From: Cephaloticoccus sp.
GTDB taxonomy: Bacteria; Verrucomicrobiota; Verrucomicrobiia; Opitutales; Opitutaceae
Reading direction: 5' to 3'
Length of the DNA: 64,000 bases
NCBI GenBank assembly: GCA_030833445.1
Contig: JAURHD010000003.1
Location: forward strand, 62,001-126,000
Part shown: piece by piece, positions 56,205-64,000 of the stretch
How the letters are laid out: each line of letters opens with the position of its first letter
How positions within the stretch are numbered: the first letter of the stretch is position 1
The notes under the pieces: generated by a model
Database searches by the model: none
Seen by the model: the letters and a program-made list of their open reading frames with translations, nothing else
What the model was told of the DNA's origin: nothing
Made by a program: the position numbers and the translations under genes

Positions 56205-56684
56205 ATGACCAAAGAAGACCTCCGTCACCAAATTTTACGCCATCTGCAGGCCGAGCTCGATAACTTGATCAGAGGCGCCCAACTCGCGCACGATGAGGCC
56301 ACCAGCGAGGAAAGTCGGGCGGAGAATAAATACGACACCCACAGCCAGGAGGCGGCTTATTTGGCTGAAGGACAGGCTCGGCTTGCCACCGAAGCCAGTG
56401 AGGCAATCAGTTTATTCCAAACCCTAACGCTGCCCGCATACCATCAGCAGGACCCCATCGCGATCGGTGCGTTGGTTGAATTAGTCAGTGCAAAGGAATC
56501 GACTTGGTATTTCTTGGGTCCACGGGCTGGCGGTCTGGAACTTAAACTGGAAGATGGCCGCACCGCCCTATTAATCAGGCCGACATCCCCGATGGGACGG
56601 CAACTACTGGGAAAAATTACCGGCGATCAGGTGCAGGGAACGGGTCGGGACCGATCCCTGCACACCATCAGCCGGGTCGTTTGA
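56205..56684 (+). CDS. GreA/GreB-like C-terminal domain protein
   Basis: The 159-residue protein has an N-terminal helical hairpin-like part (about 1-80, rich in Glu, Ala and Gln) and a C-terminal FKBP-like GreAB domain: ALVELVSAKESTWYFLGPRA and LIRPTSPMGRQLLGKITGDQ. In GreA/GreB that domain docks on RNA polymerase and the hairpin enters the secondary channel. The hairpin tip lacks an obvious acidic pair, so it may be a regulator rather than a true transcript-cleavage factor. It is 143 bases from the ParA-like start and divergent. Confidence 0.8.
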   Translation: MTKEDLRHQILRHLQAELDNLIRGAQLAHDEATSEESRAENKYDTHSQEAAYLAEGQARLATEASEAISLFQTLTLPAYHQQDPIAIGALVELVSAKESTWYFLGPRAGGLELKLEDGRTALLIRPTSPMGRQLLGKITGDQVQGTGRDRSLHTISRVV

Positions 56685-56697
56685 TCGCCGGAGATCG

Positions 56698-57369
56698 TCA
56701 ATTCATGCGAAACACAATCGGCACCGTCATTCTAAAACTGACCGCCCGTCCCAGATGCCGGCCCGGCTCAAAGCGCCATTTTTCCACCGCGCGGAGTGCA
56801 GCATCATTTAACAACGGATCCGTTGTGCTCACCACATAGGAGGACGATACGCGCCCACTTTCATTGACAACGAAACCCACGACAACCTCTCCGCCGTAGC
56901 CCCGCATCCGGGCCTCCGCCGGATAGATCGGGGCTACTTGGGCGGTGGATCGCGGAGTGTTATCCAACTTGGTGGCATCGAAAATATTGGGGGTGAGTGA
57001 CAGACCTTCCGGTGAACCATTCGGCACCCCAAACACCCCCACCGGTATTTTCTCCAACGAAATCTTGCTGTTTATCGTCACCGGCACCTTCTCCATCGAA
57101 ACTGCATCGGCTATCGGCTTACTGAAAGGCTCCGGGGTGACGGGGGCTGACTCATCAGTGTCCCCCAGCTTCGACTTTATATCACTATCATCGGCCACAA
57201 GTTCAATCACCGGTGGGTCCGATACAACCGGGATCGGAGCCAGTTGCGGTCCTGATTTGGACTCATCCGGTCGGTTGGTCGTAGCCTCAGATTCTTTACG
57301 TGATCCCAACAGCAATGCCGCGTGGAACAGCACAGCGCACATAACCGGTATCGTGAATTGTCTTTTCAT
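56698..57369 (-). CDS. TonB-like protein with C-terminal TonB domain
   Basis: The 223-residue protein has an N-terminal hydrophobic anchor (about 7-22), a Pro/Ser/Asp-rich linker of about 110 residues and a C-terminal TonB domain: VAPIYPAEARMRGYGGEVVVGF, SYVVSTTDPLLNDAALRAVEKW and RFEPGRHLG. It would transfer proton-motive force to an outer-membrane receptor, or act as an energising adaptor; ExbB/ExbD are not in the window. The C-terminal pattern fits the TonB/TolA family rather than a receptor. Confidence 0.85.
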   Translation of the reverse strand: MKRQFTIPVMCAVLFHAALLLGSRKESEATTNRPDESKSGPQLAPIPVVSDPPVIELVADDSDIKSKLGDTDESAPVTPEPFSKPIADAVSMEKVPVTINSKISLEKIPVGVFGVPNGSPEGLSLTPNIFDATKLDNTPRSTAQVAPIYPAEARMRGYGGEVVVGFVVNESGRVSSSYVVSTTDPLLNDAALRAVEKWRFEPGRHLGRAVSFRMTVPIVFRMN

Positions 57370-57443
57370 GTTGGCCTCCAGTTTAAGGGTTCAACATGAC
57401 CACGATCGGCTCACCCAACTATTAGGGTGAATTTGGCTAAAAT

Positions 57444-59657
57444 TTAACCTGATTCAGACCACTTGAAAACCAAGGTGGCATACGGTGGCAACGTGAGCGC
57501 GATGGATTGACCATGACCGTCCGCCGCCACGGGCTCGGTGTGGCAACCGCCACCGTTCCCCAGCCCACTGCCCCCGTAAAATTCACTGTTGGTGTTCAGC
57601 ACTTCACGCCACATCCCACCCCGGGGAACGCTTAGCCGATAGTTCTTGCGCACCACGGGAGTGAAATGTCCGACCACCGCCAGCATCTCACAATGTTCGG
57701 CATTCAAACGCAGATAGGCGATTACACTCGCCTCGTTGTCATAGCAGGCCAGCCATTGAAAGCCCGTCGAGTTCAAATCGTTGCGGCCCAAAACGGACTC
57801 CTGAGTATAGAGTCGGTTCAAATCACCCACCAGACGACGCACCCCGGCGTGGTCGGGATACTGGCACAAATGCCAGTCCAGGCTTCGCTGATAATCCCAC
57901 TCATGCGACTGCGCAAACTCTCCACCCATGAAGAGCAGTTTCTTCCCGGGCCACATCCACATATGCGCATAGAGGGCCCGCAGGTTGGCCGCCTTTTCCG
58001 GGATGTGCCATGCCCCCATCTTGAACAGCATCGAAGCCTTGCCGTGCACGACTTCATCATGTGAAAGCACGGTGACAAAATTCTCCGCATACTGATAGAG
58101 CATGCCGAAGGTCAGGTCATTCTGGTGCCACTTGCGATGCGCGGACTCCTTGCTGAAATAGCTCAGGGTGTCGTGCATCCAGCCCATGTTCCATTTGTAA
58201 TCGAAGCCCAGCCCGCCGGTTTCTACCGGACGACTGACCCCAGGAAATGAGGTGGATTCCTCGGCAATCATCATTACGCCGGGATAATACTCATGCACGA
58301 GTTGGTTGGTGCGTTTGAGGAAGTCGATGGCCTCCAGATTCTCGCGACCACCGTATTGGTTGGGCACCCACTCCCCCGCTTTGCGCGAATAATCCAAATA
58401 CAGCATCGAGGCAACCGCATCGACGCGCAACCCATCGATGTGGTAGCGATCGAGCCAAGCCAGCGCATTGGCGATCAGAAAACAACGCACCTCATTGCGG
58501 CCGTAATTGAAAATCAGCGTGCCCCAGTCCATGTGCGCCCCTTTGCGCGGATCGGCATGCTCATAGAGATGGGTGCCGTCAAACTGGGCCAAGGCAAAAC
58601 TGTCACGCGGGAAGTGTGCCGGCACCCAGTCCAAGATGATGCCGATACCGCGCTGGTGCAGATGATCCACAAACCAGGCAAAATCCTCCGGAGTGCCAAA
58701 GCGATGCGTCGGAGCAAAAAAGCCCGTGACTTGATAGCCCCACGAGCCTTCGAAGGGATGCTCGGCCACCGGCATGATCTCAATGTGGGTAAAGCCTAGT
58801 TCGACCGCATAATCTGCCAGCTGGGGTGCCAGTTCCCGATAGGTCAGCTGCCGGTTGCCCTCGTCAGGATTGCGCCGCCACGAACCCAGATGAACTTCAT
58901 AGATCGACATGGGGCGATCCAGTTGCGACGCCTGCTCGCGCCGTCGATCCATCCAAGCTTGGTCAGCCCATTTATGTTTGCGGGTGTCGCAGACAATCGA
59001 GGCGTTGTTGGTCGGAGCTTCAAAATGAGTCCCGTATGGGTCGGTCTTGATCTGGGTATTCCCAGCCTGATCACGAATCTGATATTTGTAATACTCGCCC
59101 TCTACGAGTCCCGGCACAAACAGCTCCCATACCCCGGAAGCTCCCATCGAACGCATGGGATGATAACGTCCATCCCACTGGTTAAAATTTCCCAACAAAG
59201 AAACCTGGGATGCGTTCGGTGCCCAGACGGCAAACCCTACGCCAGCGACACCATCCATGGTGCGCAAATGAGCTCCCAGCTTTTCGTATATCCTATGTTC
59301 ATTACCTTCGTTGAACAGATAAAGGTCCTGTTCACTGAGGGTCGGCAGAAAGCGGTAGGGATCATGGATTGTGCGCAGGTCCCCCCGGTGGGATTTGACC
59401 TCCAATTGATAGTGAAATGCTTTTCGCCGCCGGGGTAAGAACACTTCAAAGGCTCCCGCCTCATCAAGCCGCTCCATGGGCCACCGTTCCTGTTTAGCAG
59501 GATCAACCACTGCGCATTCAGCGGCATCCTGCAGGACCACCCTGACGACCAAGCCCCGTTTTTTCTGATAGCTGCAATTATGCATCCCCAACAGATCATG
59601 CGGTGAGGCATGACGTGCGCCCATTAATGAGGTCAGGTCGCTAACAGATAAAATCAT
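57444..59657 (-). CDS. glgB: 1,4-alpha-glucan branching enzyme (GlgB)
   Basis: GlgB makes alpha-1,6 branches in glycogen. From ATG 59657 it has 737 residues, and ATG 59714 only adds unlikely residues. There is an N-terminal carbohydrate-binding part (GFAVWAPNASQVSLLGNFNQ at about 141), a GH13 core with GYQVTGFFAPTHRFGTPED, IDGLRVDAVASMLYLDYSR (nucleophile Asp413), MIAEESTS (acid/base Glu466) and LSHDEVVHGKASML, and a C-terminal beta domain. Numbering is eight above E. coli (405/458). No glgA or glgC is in the window. Confidence 0.96.
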   Translation of the reverse strand: MILSVSDLTSLMGARHASPHDLLGMHNCSYQKKRGLVVRVVLQDAAECAVVDPAKQERWPMERLDEAGAFEVFLPRRRKAFHYQLEVKSHRGDLRTIHDPYRFLPTLSEQDLYLFNEGNEHRIYEKLGAHLRTMDGVAGVGFAVWAPNASQVSLLGNFNQWDGRYHPMRSMGASGVWELFVPGLVEGEYYKYQIRDQAGNTQIKTDPYGTHFEAPTNNASIVCDTRKHKWADQAWMDRRREQASQLDRPMSIYEVHLGSWRRNPDEGNRQLTYRELAPQLADYAVELGFTHIEIMPVAEHPFEGSWGYQVTGFFAPTHRFGTPEDFAWFVDHLHQRGIGIILDWVPAHFPRDSFALAQFDGTHLYEHADPRKGAHMDWGTLIFNYGRNEVRCFLIANALAWLDRYHIDGLRVDAVASMLYLDYSRKAGEWVPNQYGGRENLEAIDFLKRTNQLVHEYYPGVMMIAEESTSFPGVSRPVETGGLGFDYKWNMGWMHDTLSYFSKESAHRKWHQNDLTFGMLYQYAENFVTVLSHDEVVHGKASMLFKMGAWHIPEKAANLRALYAHMWMWPGKKLLFMGGEFAQSHEWDYQRSLDWHLCQYPDHAGVRRLVGDLNRLYTQESVLGRNDLNSTGFQWLACYDNEASVIAYLRLNAEHCEMLAVVGHFTPVVRKNYRLSVPRGGMWREVLNTNSEFYGGSGLGNGGGCHTEPVAADGHGQSIALTLPPYATLVFKWSESG

Positions 59658-59835
59658 GGTGTAGGTTGCATGGCCTTTGTAGAGAACGTTCGAACTGCAC
59701 CCCATACCCCGCAATTTATTCCACCGAGGTCAATAGGACTATATCCAGGGCCCACCTGCAACCTGCGAGCCGGCCCGACAACACGTATGCAAGTGAGCTT
59801 GCTTGCCCGCTGTTGGCGGCCTTTGCTCCGGCTTC

Positions 59836-61917
59836 GTGATTCGCCGTTTCTCCTTGCTGTATCTTTTGATTCTCGTGGTGCCACTTGGGGCGCAAGACAC
59901 GGTGAACCCAGCCGACTTGTCTGCCGAAACCTCCGATTTCAATTCGACTAATAACACGTTTACCTTCCGTGGGAATGCCCGGCTGAGTGATGGGCAAACT
60001 TTACTGGAAGCAGATACTATTCACTACAATTATGCGACAGGCATAGCGACTGCAGAAGGGCATGTCAGTTTGACCCGCGGGGCGGAACGTATCCTGACGG
60101 ACAAGGCATCCTATGACCGCAAAAACCAGTCATTTACCCTGGCTGAAATGCGGGCGGGAAGATTCCCCTATTTCATTTCAGGTGAGAGCGCCCAAGGGAA
60201 TATGAGCACGTTTATCGTTTCCCGGGCAGAATTGAGCTACCGTGAACCCGGACCATATCAGCCTACCCTGAATGCCGGAACGCTGACCTACATGGACGGC
60301 AAGACCCTCAATGCCGAGGCGGCCCATATCGGCATCGGCAGCATCCAACCTTTCTCCCTGCCGCACTTTACCCACCACCTGAATTTGCCCCTGGTTTCAT
60401 ACCTTTCCTTCAATGGTGGGTATCGTTCATCCCTGGGGGTAATCGCCGAAGCCGGCCTGCATTTGCCCTTGGGTGCCGATACTAGATTGGGTTGCACCCT
60501 CGGCATTTACACGGCCCGCGGGATAATGTTCGGACCCACCGGTAGCTATGACATTATCCGGGATAACCGCGAAATGGTCGGGGATATCCAATCCGGTTTC
60601 ATTAATGATCATGGCGATCGGCTCACCGATTTGTTGGGCCGGCCGGTGCAGCCCAATCGCGGCTACGTCCAGTGGTGGCACGCCCAAGATCTGACCGACA
60701 GTTTGCGGGTCACCGCACAGGTGAATTATTGGGCGGACTCCGAGGTGCTGCGTGATTTCCGTCCCCGGGATTTTTTCCGTATTCAGGAACCGGATAATTA
60801 CGTCCAGGCGCTCCATACCGGGGCCAATTATTTTGTCAGCGCCTTCACTCGCTTTGCCCCGAATGACTTTCAACGTGTTCAGGAGCGGTTGCCGGAAGTA
60901 ACCTTCGATGTAATGCCCCTGGCTCTGGGCGGCGGTTTCTATCAGCGATTTCATGGCGGTTTTGCTGCCTTGAGAGAAGCGTCTCCGGGCAAGGCCGGCC
61001 CGGTGCGGCGCAGTGATCGGTTGGACGCATATTATGCCATCAACCGGCCGATCACCCACGAAGACTGGTTCAGTTTCACCCCCATCGTCGGGGCCCGGGT
61101 CACCCATTATAAACGTGCCGTGGGGGCCAAGGACAACTATACCCGCACGCTCGGGGAGATCGGATTTGATGCTGCCCTACGTTATTCAGCCGTGAACGAC
61201 TACCGTAACGATGTGTGGCAGATCAACGGTATCCGGCATTTGCTGACCCCACGTCTGGGCTACCGCTACATTCCGGATGCCCAAAAAGGACGGGCTTACA
61301 TTCCTACGATCGACGATCGCACCTTTACGACCTATCTCCCGCCAATGGGTCTGGGTGACACCCGCAACATCGACGATCTCGGACCGACCAATGTTCTGCG
61401 AATCGGACTGGATAACACCTGGCAGACGCGGGATACGGAATACGGCTCACGCGATCTGCTCGTATTCAATCTGGCGAACGATTTCCGCTTTGAGCGGTCC
61501 CCTACTCAACGCACGGCATCAGATCTGCACAGCTTTCTCGCCTTCATGCCTGCCGCTTGGCTGCAATTTGACTACTACCAGCGGCTATCCACCCACGATT
61601 TCACGCTCCAGGAATTCAATACAAGTGTGAGCATTCATGATGGTGATGCGTGGAGACTGCAGTTCTCGAGTCATTTTCTGCGGCAGGATATCGAGGAATA
61701 CGTGCTGCAGTATGAACATCGCCTCAACGAAGCCTACGAGATCCTGACGAAATTTCACTACGACAACCGACGCCGGCGCTTCAACGAGCAAGCCTTCGGA
61801 CTGCGCCAGAATCTCGGCAACACTTGGAGCGTCGAATACTTGATCACGGTCTATGACGGCCCCCGGCGTGAAAGTAACTTCGGATTCAATATCGCCGTGG
61901 AAACCTTCGGCTTTTGA
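59836..61917 (+). CDS. lptD: LPS-assembly protein LptD-like (OstA/LptA-N plus barrel)
   Basis: LptD inserts LPS into the outer leaflet of the outer membrane with LptE. From GTG 59836 the protein has 693 residues with a signal peptide (VIRRFSLLYLLILVVPLGAQ). The N-terminal OstA domain has repeated beta strands: FRGNARLSDGQTLLEADTIH, GIATAEGHVSLTRGAERILT and LTDKASYDRKNQSFTLAEMR. The rest is an outer-membrane barrel (LNLPLVSYLSFNGGYRS, RLGYRYIPDAQKGRAYIP). A TTG at 59803 gives a longer option. lptE and lptA are not seen. It is convergent with the RND gene. Confidence 0.85.
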   Translation: MIRRFSLLYLLILVVPLGAQDTVNPADLSAETSDFNSTNNTFTFRGNARLSDGQTLLEADTIHYNYATGIATAEGHVSLTRGAERILTDKASYDRKNQSFTLAEMRAGRFPYFISGESAQGNMSTFIVSRAELSYREPGPYQPTLNAGTLTYMDGKTLNAEAAHIGIGSIQPFSLPHFTHHLNLPLVSYLSFNGGYRSSLGVIAEAGLHLPLGADTRLGCTLGIYTARGIMFGPTGSYDIIRDNREMVGDIQSGFINDHGDRLTDLLGRPVQPNRGYVQWWHAQDLTDSLRVTAQVNYWADSEVLRDFRPRDFFRIQEPDNYVQALHTGANYFVSAFTRFAPNDFQRVQERLPEVTFDVMPLALGGGFYQRFHGGFAALREASPGKAGPVRRSDRLDAYYAINRPITHEDWFSFTPIVGARVTHYKRAVGAKDNYTRTLGEIGFDAALRYSAVNDYRNDVWQINGIRHLLTPRLGYRYIPDAQKGRAYIPTIDDRTFTTYLPPMGLGDTRNIDDLGPTNVLRIGLDNTWQTRDTEYGSRDLLVFNLANDFRFERSPTQRTASDLHSFLAFMPAAWLQFDYYQRLSTHDFTLQEFNTSVSIHDGDAWRLQFSSHFLRQDIEEYVLQYEHRLNEAYEILTKFHYDNRRRRFNEQAFGLRQNLGNTWSVEYLITVYDGPRRESNFGFNIAVETFGF

Positions 61918-61926
61918 GCCACGTTT

Positions 61927-64000
61927 CTAAACGGAAGATTCCATCTGCCGCGTTTCGCGCTCTATTTCATCCGCCCGGATGAGTCCTTGGGCACTTGAAT
62001 GTCCGGTGACCTTCACCACCAGCCGGTCCATGAGCACGTAGAATATGGGAATGACGAATAACGTCAGGAACGTGGATATGGTCAGTCCGCCAACAATCAC
62101 CAGTCCCATGGGGTTACGGGTCTCCGCCCCGGGTCCGGTGGCCAGCATCAAGGGCACGGCACCAAAAATGGTGGAAATTGCCGTCATCAAAATGGGACGA
62201 AACCGCATCGTGGCCGCTTCGAATGCGGCGGTGGCGGCATCACGTCCTTGGATTCGCAGCTGATTCGCAAACTCCACAATCAGAATGCCGTTCTTGGCCA
62301 CCAAACCGATGAGCATGATCAGTCCGAAGCGGGAAAACAGATTATCGGTCAAACCCGGTCCCCAAAAGCGCGAGCAATACAGCACGGTAACGCCGCCGGA
62401 AAGCGCAAGCACCACCCCGGTGAATATGGTCACGGGGTGAATCCATGATTCAAATTGCGCCGCCAAAATCAAAAAGGTGAACAGCAAGGCCAGTCCAAAA
62501 AGAATCATGGCATCCGATGAACTATCCACAAATTCCCGGGTTTCCCCACCCCAGGTATAACCATAATTGTCCGGCAAAATATCTGCGGCCAGTCGCTGCA
62601 ATTCCGCGACGCCATCACCCTGCGTGCGGCCATCGGCCAATTGGGCCGAAAGGGTAATCGAGCGTTGCCGATCCACATGCGAGTAGGACTCGGGCACCGT
62701 TTCCTCGGTGTAATCCACCAGGTTGCTCAATTGCACCAAGGCTCCGGTCGTGGAACGCACATATACCCGGCCCAGATCAGATGGCGTGGCGCGATTGGCA
62801 TCCTCGACCTGCACCGTTACATCATATTCATCAGCTCCCCGGCGGAACTTGGTCACGCGACGGCCACCAAAAAGAGATTCCAAAGTCGTGGCCACATCCA
62901 CCAGGGGCACTTTCAGATCCGCCGCCCGGGCCCGGTCAACCGTCACCCGCAGTTGCGGATTGTTCGGCTGGGGTTCGATTCGAATTTGACCAAGAATCGG
63001 ATTGCCCTCCAAAGCTTGATTGAAGCTGGCGGCGATCTTTTGCAGTTCAGTAAATTCCGGTCCCTGCAAAATCATCTGCACGCCGCCGGAACTGCTGCGG
63101 CGCCCGCCCAATGGCCGGATCGGAGCCGCTATGATCATCCCGCCAGGATTATCCCTAAAGGGTTTACGCAACGCGGTGAGGACTTCTTGGGTGCTGCGGG
63201 TTCGATCCTCCCACGACTTAAGCGTAACAAACATAAAGCCGGTGTTGGCGCTGCTGCCAAAGCCGGTGATGCGAAACATCCGGTCGATCTCCGGCGTGGC
63301 CAGGAGCGTGGTCTCCACATCGCTCGCATACGATTCGGCGTAATCGGGGGTCGAGCCCAGCGGAAAATTCATGAGAACCCGGAATATCCCGCGATCCTCC
63401 TGCGGGGTGAGTTCACGCTGCAATTTGGTGTAGAGCCAGGGACCCAAAAACGCAAACAAACCACAGGCCAGCAGGACGATGGCGCGATGCGCAAAGGACC
63501 AACGCAGGGCACCGGCAAAAAATGCGTTGATCCGCACAAACAACGGCTCGGTCACGCGGTAAAACCAGCCGTGATGCAAATGCCCGTCCGGGTCACGTTT
63601 CGTCGCCAAAATGCGCGAGCAAAGCATTGGCGTCAGCGTCAGCGCAATCAGACTGGATACGACCACGGCAATCGCCAACGTGAGACCGAACTCATAGAAC
63701 AACCGGCCCGTCCGACCGGATTGAAATGCCACCGGCAAAAACACGGCCACCAAGGTCAGTGTGGTTGAGATCACCGCAAACGCCATCTGCCGGGCGCCAA
63801 ATATCGCCGCATGAATGGGGTTCTCCCCTTCTTCAATCCGCCGGTAGACGTTCTCCAACATCACGATGGCATCATCCACGACCAATCCCACGGCCAGCAC
63901 CAATCCGAGCAAGGTCAGCAGGTTGATGCTAAAGCCCATCCACTGCATGACTGCGAATGAGCCGATGATTGAGACCGGGATCGCGATCAGGGGAATCACC
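61927..64000 (-). CDS. RND-family efflux transporter (AcrB-like), N-terminus beyond window
   Basis: About 690 residues of the C-terminal part are visible; the gene starts beyond the right edge. It shows the RND signature VVDDAIVMLENVYRRIEEG with the proton-relay Asp pair, the HAE1-type helices, the periplasmic loops (QEDRGIFRVLMNFPLGSTPD, TVQVEDANRATPSDLGRVYV) and the second signature region GLVAKNGILIVEFANQLR. HAE1 pumps export hydrophobic and amphiphilic compounds together with a membrane-fusion protein and an outer-membrane channel. The C-terminal tail ends ETRQMESSV. Confidence 0.93.
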   Translation of the reverse strand, partial: VIPLIAIPVSIIGSFAVMQWMGFSINLLTLLGLVLAVGLVVDDAIVMLENVYRRIEEGENPIHAAIFGARQMAFAVISTTLTLVAVFLPVAFQSGRTGRLFYEFGLTLAIAVVVSSLIALTLTPMLCSRILATKRDPDGHLHHGWFYRVTEPLFVRINAFFAGALRWSFAHRAIVLLACGLFAFLGPWLYTKLQRELTPQEDRGIFRVLMNFPLGSTPDYAESYASDVETTLLATPEIDRMFRITGFGSSANTGFMFVTLKSWEDRTRSTQEVLTALRKPFRDNPGGMIIAAPIRPLGGRRSSSGGVQMILQGPEFTELQKIAASFNQALEGNPILGQIRIEPQPNNPQLRVTVDRARAADLKVPLVDVATTLESLFGGRRVTKFRRGADEYDVTVQVEDANRATPSDLGRVYVRSTTGALVQLSNLVDYTEETVPESYSHVDRQRSITLSAQLADGRTQGDGVAELQRLAADILPDNYGYTWGGETREFVDSSSDAMILFGLALLFTFLILAAQFESWIHPVTIFTGVVLALSGGVTVLYCSRFWGPGLTDNLFSRFGLIMLIGLVAKNGILIVEFANQLRIQGRDAATAAFEAATMRFRPILMTAISTIFGAVPLMLATGPGAETRNPMGLVIVGGLTISTFLTLFVIPIFYVLMDRLVVKVTGHSSAQGLIRADEIERETRQMESSV

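Noticed and set aside
62641-63768. 375-codon plus-strand frame opposite the RND transporter
   Set aside because: It is a shadow of a clear HAE1 pump; the translation is Arg/His/Gly-rich without motif.

Overview
The window looks like chromosomal core sequence of a Gram-negative, moderately GC-rich bacterium, most likely a verrucomicrobium of the Opitutus group. Supporting signs are lipid A and LPS export genes (lpxK, an lptD-like gene), a PEP-CTERM protein, a Reg_prop hybrid sensor kinase, pilin-like genes followed by a very large PilX-like protein, a cyanobacterial/plant-type IspH and a GreA-like protein. This placement is inferred from gene content and style; no rRNA, tRNA, CRISPR array, prophage or insertion sequence was recognised. 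No gene-free stretch exceeds 300 bases.

Layout. 1-7068: scpB with a cut chorismate mutase gene on the minus strand, then ilvD, pgi, a coiled-coil membrane protein, a tiny lipoprotein, rsmI and ppx on the plus strand. 7035-13131 (minus): lpxK, M29 aminopeptidase, nucleoside deaminase, rluD-like and a 569-582 residue protein of unknown function, tightly packed. 13211-20256 (plus): class V aminotransferase, topB-type topoisomerase, a membrane-anchored protein, class II aldolase and a PEP-CTERM protein. 20253-23748: an Nramp-like transporter divergent from an ECF sigma / two secreted proteins / anti-sigma cluster. 23755-27070 (minus): menB, cvfB, an S4 protein and rhlE. 27166-33773: kup, then metG-menF-menD. 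With menB, the last two genes indicate the classical isochorismate route to menaquinone. 33900-40094 (plus): NarL-type histidine kinase and response regulator followed by three pilin-like genes in pilV/pilW/pilX order. 40098-46464: rdgB, ribD, a metallo-beta-lactamase-fold hydrolase, leuB and alaS. 46450-50428 (minus): a hybrid sensor kinase broken in two places. 50567-52303: a long ispH. 52365-56061 (minus): an orphan ParA/MinD-like ATPase with a frameshift, a 281-residue protein, a coiled-coil protein and an outer-membrane barrel protein. 56205-64000: a GreA-like protein, a TonB-like protein, glgB, lptD and an RND efflux pump cut by the right edge.

Four reading-frame breaks were found, two in the hybrid kinase, one in the ParA-like gene and one in the first pilin gene. 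Each lies in or beside a short run of one base and one or two bases repair each, so sequencing or assembly error is as likely as real gene loss.

The best candidates for undescribed biology are the orphan ParA / 281-residue / coiled-coil / barrel module, the sigma factor cluster with its basic-acidic-histidine tailed secreted protein next to a motif-divergent Nramp-like transporter, the two-component system fused in position to the pilin-like cassette, and the N-terminally extended IspH.
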